DNA from: Nanobdellota archaeon
Lineage (GTDB): Archaea > Nanobdellota > Nanobdellia > Woesearchaeales > GCA-2686295
NCBI GenBank assembly: GCA_018812505.1
Contig: JAHJDK010000096.1
Coordinates: 1 to 18,029 of the forward strand
Length of the DNA: 18,029 bases
Direction: 5' to 3'
The notes beneath the pieces were generated by a model. The model had not been told where the DNA came from and made no database searches. It saw nothing but the letters and a program-made list of their open reading frames with translations. Shown here in pieces: positions 13,446-18,029 of this stretch. Within the stretch, counting starts at the first letter, position 1; the number at the start of each line of letters is the position of its first letter. The translations under genes and the position numbers were made by a program.

Positions 13446-13691
13446 ATCCCTCCGTCCCCAGTTTATTCTAATGGATTTGACGACGATAAAAATTCTCTTT
13501 ATAACGATAATTCCCAAAAACATACGCATGTTTTCTTTGGAAATGGAGAGGAGTTCTTTAAATGGATTGATACAAATTTAAGTAAACATCTTGCAAATAT
13601 AATGTATTTGTCAAGGAATTATGAGATATTTGTATTCAACACGCTTACTTTAGCACTGGTCACACTGGTCATAGGCGCAACAGCTTTATAA
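13413..13691 (+). CDS. possible small tail-anchored protein (hypothetical)
   Basis: A 92-residue frame from ATG 13413, two bases after GGGAGG, to a TAA at 13689-13691 that lies inside the next gene's TATA box. Residues ~20-70 are polar (GFDDDKNSLYNDNS and GEEFFKWIDTNLSKHL). The last ~19 residues are a hydrophobic helix (FNTLTLALVTLVIGATAL), as in tail-anchored proteins. The first ~16 residues are encoded by the GC-rich segment and the second tRNA-end repeat, so the true start, or the whole N-terminus, may come from an insertion event. The frame stays open further upstream into the tRNA, which shows that openness alone is weak evidence. Not recognised. It could be a remnant of a longer gene. 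Confidence 0.35.
   Translation: MLSTHICVGSCIPPSPVYSNGFDDDKNSLYNDNSQKHTHVFFGNGEEFFKWIDTNLSKHLANIMYLSRNYEIFVFNTLTLALVTLVIGATAL
13446..13460 (+). repeat. second copy of the tRNA-Trp 3' end (att-like)
   Basis: An exact 15-bp copy of 13315-13329; flanking bases differ on both sides. Duplicated tRNA 3' ends are the usual scar of site-specific integration into tRNA genes. No integrase is encoded in the window. Confidence 0.55.
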
Positions 13692-13692
13692 A
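13685..13692 (+). promoter_or_regulatory. TATA box of the PRTase-DprA operon
   Basis: TTTATAAA is centred 26 nt before ATG 13715, so the mRNA is probably leaderless. This decides for ATG 13715 over ATG 13742. Confidence 0.55.
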
Positions 13693-13714
13693 TATGGTTT
13701 ACTAAGTTAGTATT

Positions 13715-14389
13715 ATGAACTTGTTTTATCTTCGGATAGCAATGTCCAAGCCTGATTATGAAGAAATCGCGAGAATTTTCTCTATTGAGCATTATAAAAG
13801 TCACGAAGACGGTGAAGATGAATTCTCAAAAGAATCATTTTATTTCTATAAATTTGGCAATAAAAAGGATAAATTTGTTGAAAAACTAGTTGAACTATAC
13901 AATTTAAGATTCAAAGATGATTCATTTAAGTTTGATTTCGTAAGTTTATATCCAACAAGAAAAAAAGATGGTTTAAATGATAATATGGTATCTTTAGTTA
14001 AGGATTTTTGTGAAAAAACTGAATTAGAATACAAGCAAATCATTAAACGAAATAGAACTATTAAACCTAGTCATGAACTAAAAACATTTTCAGAAAGAAT
14101 TGAAAACTTGAAAGACTCTCTTGATATAATTGAAGATATTAAAGATAAAAATATTTTACTCATAGACAATAATGCAATTACAGGTATATCATTAGTTGAT
14201 GCCACAAACTTTTTATTAATTAATGGCGCAAAAGAAGTTGTTTGTATGACTTTAGGTATTGGTTATAAAGGACGAGAATCAGACTGGGATGATTTAAACC
14301 ATACACTTAAATACTCAAAAATAAAGAATATATGTAAAACTCCTTTTGTGCCAAAAGAAAAGAGGGAAGAATGGAAAAAGACACAATAA
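13715..14389 (+). CDS. phosphoribosyltransferase-like protein (ComF-like PRTase fold)
   Basis: This 224-residue protein has a C-terminal half carrying the PRPP-loop signature ILLIDNNAITGISL (about residues 147-160), followed by the helix VDATNFLLINGAKEV and strand VCMTLGIG, the usual PRTase arrangement. The second acidic residue of the loop is Asn (DN rather than DD). The N-terminal ~140 residues are charged and mostly helical, with VSLYPTRKK as a possible core strand. ComFC-type PRTases, needed for DNA uptake in bacteria, carry the same loop. Pairing with DprA directly downstream (19-bp overlap) supports a DNA-processing role over nucleotide salvage. The substrate is unknown. The start is ATG 13715 by TATA spacing; ATG 13742 (MSKPDYEE) is possible. 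Confidence 0.65.
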   Translation: MNLFYLRIAMSKPDYEEIARIFSIEHYKSHEDGEDEFSKESFYFYKFGNKKDKFVEKLVELYNLRFKDDSFKFDFVSLYPTRKKDGLNDNMVSLVKDFCEKTELEYKQIIKRNRTIKPSHELKTFSERIENLKDSLDIIEDIKDKNILLIDNNAITGISLVDATNFLLINGAKEVVCMTLGIGYKGRESDWDDLNHTLKYSKIKNICKTPFVPKEKREEWKKTQ

Positions 14390-15234
14390 AGAAATTATTG
14401 GCTCTTAAATCATTAAAAGGCTATGGCAATGCCAAACTTTATGAAGTATTAGCTAGTAAAAATAATCTTGAAGAGTTCTTTCAGAAAGCAATACAAACAA
14501 ATCAAATTACTGATAATGATTTGATGAAAGCAGAGAAAATTATTGAGTATTGCAAAAAGAATAGTGTTAAGATGATTTCTATTTATGATTCTATATATCC
14601 ATCAACTTTGAAAAAAACCAGTTCTCCCCCAATGGTATTATTTGCACGAGGAAATCTTGAATTACTATCAAAACCAAAAATAGCTATTGTTGGAACAAGA
14701 AAATCTTCTAAAGAAACATTAGACTGGGTTTATCAGAAATCTAAAGAATTAAGCAATGAAGGATTTGTAATTGTTAGTGGAGGCGCACTAGGAGTGGATA
14801 TTTACGCTCACAAAGGAGCTTTAGACGCTAATGGAAACACTATTTGTGTTCTTGGTTGTGGATTTGAGAATATTTATCCAAAAGAGAATAGAGTATTGAT
14901 AGAATCAATTGGAGAAAAGGGATTGTTATTAAGTGAATACTCATTAGGACGAGAAGTAAATAGAATAGGACTAATTGAACGTAACAAAATCACTTCTGGA
15001 ATTAGCGATGGAGTAATCATAGCTTCAACTGATATTGTTGGAGGTTCTATGAATCAATATAAAATATCAAAAAGTCAAAAGAAAACTATTATTTGCCCAA
15101 GTCCAAGTCTTAACTTAGAACCAAATATTGGAATTAAGAAGATAATTAAAGACGGAAAAGTAAATGTTATTACTTCAACAAAAGATATTCTTAATAGTTT
15201 AAAACCGAAAAATTTGACTTTAGCAGTATTTTAG
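14371..15234 (+). CDS. dprA: DprA/Smf-family DNA-processing protein (SLOG/Rossmann fold)
   Basis: This 287-residue protein has an N-terminal helical HhH-like part (~5-35, LLALKSLKGYGNAKLYEVL). The DprA Rossmann domain follows: KIAIVGTRKSS (~103-113), VSGGALGVDIYAHKGAL (~133-150), VLGCGFENIYPKENRVL (~160-176) and ERNKITSGISDGVIIAS (~205-222). These match the DprA hallmarks SGxAxGID-AHxxAL, YPxxN and RNRIIxGLSD. No C-terminal winged helix is present. In bacteria DprA binds incoming single-stranded DNA and loads RecA. SLOG relatives bind nucleotides in defence systems. ATG 14371 lies inside the end of the PRTase gene with GAGGG upstream. Found after a tRNA with a duplicated 3' end, so it may be part of an acquired island. 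Confidence 0.85.
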   Translation: MEKDTIKKLLALKSLKGYGNAKLYEVLASKNNLEEFFQKAIQTNQITDNDLMKAEKIIEYCKKNSVKMISIYDSIYPSTLKKTSSPPMVLFARGNLELLSKPKIAIVGTRKSSKETLDWVYQKSKELSNEGFVIVSGGALGVDIYAHKGALDANGNTICVLGCGFENIYPKENRVLIESIGEKGLLLSEYSLGREVNRIGLIERNKITSGISDGVIIASTDIVGGSMNQYKISKSQKKTIICPSPSLNLEPNIGIKKIIKDGKVNVITSTKDILNSLKPKNLTLAVF

Positions 15235-15406
15235 CCATAACATAACTTTCTATCTTTTAGAATAACAGACTTTGAAGAAACATACCACTATATCCAAATG
15301 TTTGCTATACCACTCATATACCCTAAACTATCAAATATGTTTAGTTTTGTGCTTTAATCTCATTTGTATGCAAAAATTTATATTCTTATAATCAATATAG
15401 TTAATT
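15235..15406. other. 172-nt intergenic region without a recognisable gene
   Basis: Apart from the TATA box at 15377-15384 nothing coding or clearly structured is seen. There is no C/D-box pair and no long inverted repeat. Confidence 0.5.
15377..15384 (+). promoter_or_regulatory. TATA box of the PEP-swivel-domain gene
   Basis: TTTATATT is centred 26 nt before ATG 15407, consistent with a leaderless mRNA and confirming this start. Confidence 0.55.
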
Positions 15407-16933
15407 ATGAATCCTAAGAGTTTTAAATGGGAGGTTATTGCGAAAGATTTTAACTCTTCATGTATTAGGAATTATTGTTTTACATTAGGTTTTATCAGGC
15501 AAAAACAGGAATTTGGAATAACTCAGGTTGGGTTGGCAACTATTTCAAATAAGAATGTTTTGGATTATCCTGCAGACCTTGAGACTTGGAAAAAAGCACA
15601 TCAAGACCTTCTACGAAAGATGAACAAAGATTTTTATTTTATAGACAAGCTAATAGATAAGACTGTCAGACTTGGTAAAGCCTTCAATAAATGGTCTGAA
15701 AAAAACATCTTCAAAAATAATCTTTCAAAATTAAGTGACAAAGAAATTGTTAGTTTGTTCAGAAAGTTTACTGATAAACAAGCTAAGATGTACACTTATG
15801 GGACTATTCTTCCGTTGCTTGATTTTATTGAGTTTTCATTTGTTGAGAGTAATTTGAAGAAGTTCTTGAGAAAAAAAGTTGATGAACAAGACTTCAACAA
15901 ATATTATGAAGTGTTTACACAGCCTATAAAAAATTCTTTTGCTCAAGATCAAGAAGAATGCCTTCTAAGACTAATGGCTCAGTTCTATAGTAATAAATGG
16001 ATTAACAATATTAAAAATAAAAAATTATCAGAATTAAAGATTATTCATCCTGACTTTTATAAAAAGCTCAAGTCTCATGCTGAAAAATATGCTTGGGTTT
16101 ACTATGTATATATGGGTCCTGCATACGACGAAAATAACTTCTTGGATTTTATAAAAGATTATTTGAACAAAAAAGTTAATCCTTCTGAAGAACTCGAAAA
16201 AATTGTGCGTAAAAAAGAAAACTTTAAGATGCTAAAACAGGAGTATCTTGAAAAATTGCGGCCTGATGATTTTAACAGAGTAATATTAAACTTAGCTGGA
16301 AAAATTGTTTGGGCTAAACCTGCAAGAAAAGACTTTCAAAGTAAATCTTATTATTATTTAGAGTCATTACTTAGAGAGATATGCAAGCGTTTAGATATAA
16401 CTTTGATGCAATGTTGGTCTTTCACTCCAGAACTACTTGAAGAAACCTTTAAGAAAGGTTGTGTGGATAAAGAGCTGCTTAATTCAATATATAAGTTTCA
16501 TATAATTATACCTGCAGATGATGATACTGTTTTGCTGCTTGTCGGAGAGGAAGCCAAGAGATTTCAAAAGAAAAATATTCATTATAAAGATGACCTTAAT
16601 CTAGATATAAGTGAGGTTAAAGGTTCCTGTGCTCAGCCAGGAAAAGCAAAAGGTTTTGTCAAAATAATCAATCAGCCTTCAGATATGAATAAGATGAATG
16701 AAGGAGATATTCTTGTTTCGATTGCAACAACTCCTAGTATAGTTCTTGCAATGAAAAAAGCAGCTGCAATAGTGACTGATGAGGGAGGCATAACCTCTCA
16801 TGCATCAATTGTCAGCAGGGAACTAGGAATAACTTGTGTTGTCGGAACGAAGATAGCAACAAAAGTTTTTAAGGATGGAGATCTTGTGGAAGTGGATGCT
16901 GATAATGGTGTTGTAAAGAGAATAAATGTTTGA
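15407..16933 (+). CDS. PEP-utilising enzyme swivel-domain protein without a visible ATP-grasp partner
   Basis: In this 508-residue protein only the C-terminal ~100 residues are recognisable: the phosphohistidine swivel domain of PEP-utilising enzymes, with GKAKGFVKII (~409-418), GDILVSIATTPSIVLAMKKAAAI and the active-site motif TDEGGITSHASIVSRE, then GITCVVGT. The His of TSHAS is the expected phospho-carrier. The N-terminal ~390 residues are mostly charged helices with no nucleotide-binding motif I can name. PEP synthase, PPDK and rifampin phosphotransferase pair this domain with an ATP-grasp domain, and none is evident here, so the phosphoryl donor is unknown. It could act with a separate kinase or bind ligands. 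The gene is leaderless and convergent with the MFS gene (7-bp gap). Confidence 0.8.
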   Translation: MNPKSFKWEVIAKDFNSSCIRNYCFTLGFIRQKQEFGITQVGLATISNKNVLDYPADLETWKKAHQDLLRKMNKDFYFIDKLIDKTVRLGKAFNKWSEKNIFKNNLSKLSDKEIVSLFRKFTDKQAKMYTYGTILPLLDFIEFSFVESNLKKFLRKKVDEQDFNKYYEVFTQPIKNSFAQDQEECLLRLMAQFYSNKWINNIKNKKLSELKIIHPDFYKKLKSHAEKYAWVYYVYMGPAYDENNFLDFIKDYLNKKVNPSEELEKIVRKKENFKMLKQEYLEKLRPDDFNRVILNLAGKIVWAKPARKDFQSKSYYYLESLLREICKRLDITLMQCWSFTPELLEETFKKGCVDKELLNSIYKFHIIIPADDDTVLLLVGEEAKRFQKKNIHYKDDLNLDISEVKGSCAQPGKAKGFVKIINQPSDMNKMNEGDILVSIATTPSIVLAMKKAAAIVTDEGGITSHASIVSRELGITCVVGTKIATKVFKDGDLVEVDADNGVVKRINV

Positions 16934-16940
16934 ATCTTAT

Positions 16941-18029
16941 TTAAGCTCTGTATATCAAGAACATGAATGAACCTGCAGCTCCAATCAGAAACGCTATGAA
17001 ATAATTTGTATTTATAATTATAAAGCTTAAGATAAAATAGGTGGCTGCATGAGCCATGTTTATGCAAAACTCTCTTATGGTTATGTACTCAACAATCTTT
17101 GATTTTCTGGCCTTATCATAGCATATTTTATTAAAAGAGATGTTTTGGGTAGTTCTTGAAAGACCAGACATAGAGTCTATAATAATAACTTGAAAACCAG
17201 TTTTGACAACTGTCTTAATAATCCATATAATTCCGTTTATTACTGCTCCTAAATCATTCAATAAGTTTGGTCTTTTATCAATATTACTTGCTATTAAGTA
17301 GGTCATCATAATTGAGAATAACAATGACAAAGAACTAACAGTTCCCAGAGCAGTGAATCCCTGATTAAGTATCATGAAAAAGATGAAAATAGGCCAGATT
17401 ACTTGGTAAATTGATGATTCAATTCCAAATCCGACATGACCGATTATATCTTTTAGTTTAAAGATGCGATTAGACTTATTGAATGATATTTTAAAAGGTT
17501 CACTTTTATCTTCAGTCATTAGTAATGGGATGAATGATAAAACTAATATTACACAAACAAGCATGAACACAATGTTAAAATTAAACGATGTCAGTAACAA
17601 CCCGCCAATTATAGGTCCTATAGCAGTGGATATTCCTATGAGTATTTTTATTATTCCCAGTTCTTTTCCAGTCTTTTTTTTGTCAGCGGATTCTGCAAAG
17701 TGCACATGGTGTCCTGTCCAAAAAAAAGCATCACTTATACCTCCAAAGATAGGTATTACAAGAAGAGGAATCCCTATTGATAAGACAAAATTAATAGAAT
17801 ATAATAGAAAATAGTATATTATTAGGAATGGCACACTTAAAAGAATCAAGTGCTTATGACCTATCTTTGAGGATATCTTTGCTCCTAAAAAACTCATAGT
17901 TCCGTGCGTTAATGATAAAACTGTGAAAAACCACAGTACTATTTTCAGGCTAAAACCAAGTTTGAGAAGGTATATGGGCACGAATATGTTAATTAGCGCA
18001 ATTGCGAACGTTCTGAGAGAAATACTTAC
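16941..18029 (-). CDS. MFS-type transporter, 5' end beyond window
   Basis: The reading frame is open to the right edge. The GTG at 17981 is internal: 16 further in-frame codons (SISLRTFAIALINIF) precede it and form part of the first visible helix. About ten to eleven hydrophobic helices are seen in the 362 visible residues. A motif-A-like loop, GAKISSKIGHKHL, follows the second visible helix (about residue 50), and a central charged loop (TEDKSEPFKISFNKSNRIFK) separates the two six-helix halves, as in the major facilitator superfamily. The substrate cannot be predicted. It ends 7 bp from the stop of the convergent swivel-domain gene. Confidence 0.8.
   Translation of the reverse strand, partial: VSISLRTFAIALINIFVPIYLLKLGFSLKIVLWFFTVLSLTHGTMSFLGAKISSKIGHKHLILLSVPFLIIYYFLLYSINFVLSIGIPLLVIPIFGGISDAFFWTGHHVHFAESADKKKTGKELGIIKILIGISTAIGPIIGGLLLTSFNFNIVFMLVCVILVLSFIPLLMTEDKSEPFKISFNKSNRIFKLKDIIGHVGFGIESSIYQVIWPIFIFFMILNQGFTALGTVSSLSLLFSIMMTYLIASNIDKRPNLLNDLGAVINGIIWIIKTVVKTGFQVIIIDSMSGLSRTTQNISFNKICYDKARKSKIVEYITIREFCINMAHAATYFILSFIIINTNYFIAFLIGAAGSFMFLIYRA

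Noticed and set aside
13267..13581. 104-codon plus-strand frame across the tRNA and repeats
   Set aside because: It starts inside the tRNA intron, runs through the T-arm and shows no protein-like features.
16798..17067. 89-codon minus-strand frame at the convergent gene junction
   Set aside because: It overlaps the swivel-domain active-site coding region and the MFS end in other frames, with no recognisable features.

Overview
The window looks like a low-GC archaeal chromosome, most likely from a DPANN-type lineage (Woesearchaeota/Pacearchaeota-like). That placement is inferred from gene content and style, not from a marker gene. Archaeal signs seen directly are TATA boxes centred about 26 nt before several start codons (leaderless mRNAs), a tRNA-Trp gene interrupted at position 37/38 with a bulge-helix-bulge splice motif, a geranylgeranyl-reductase-family flavoprotein, and extracellular proteins of the COG1470 / S-layer-accessory type.

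Left region (1-4930): a set of genes that together resemble an ArnC/ArnE/ArnF/ArnT-type lipid-linked sugar pathway. It contains a GT39/PMT-like membrane glycosyltransferase (minus strand, cut by the window edge). Diverging from it are a UDP-sugar 4-epimerase, two overlapping four-helix SMR/EamA-type membrane proteins, and a GT2 polyprenyl-phosphate glycosyltransferase. A convergent geranylgeranyl-reductase-like FAD enzyme overlaps the GT2 gene end by 4 bp and may act on membrane lipids or on the polyprenyl/dolichol carrier.

Middle region (5138-13129): four consecutive surface or exported proteins. An unrecognised 380-residue protein with beta-barrel-like C-terminal strands is translationally coupled (ATGA overlap) to a 1049-residue secreted multi-domain protein (Ig/cadherin-like, PKD, a nearly identical tandem domain pair, a Ca-loop, and a C-terminal CARDB-like domain). 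A single-pass S-layer-accessory-like protein with a strong Shine-Dalgarno leader follows, then a 755-residue COG1470-like protein with three membrane segments. These are plausible acceptors for the glycosylation genes on the left.

Right region (13131-18029): an intron-bearing tRNA-Trp with an additional ~33-nt insertion in its D-arm region, then a GC-rich, hairpin-rich 116-nt segment ending in an exact 15-bp copy of the tRNA 3' end (att-like). After these come a small possible tail-anchored ORF, a phosphoribosyltransferase-like/DprA pair overlapping by 19 bp, an orphan PEP-utilising swivel-domain protein, and an MFS transporter cut by the right edge. The tRNA / duplicated 3' end / small ORF / PRTase-DprA arrangement has the look of an accessory island, though no integrase is visible.
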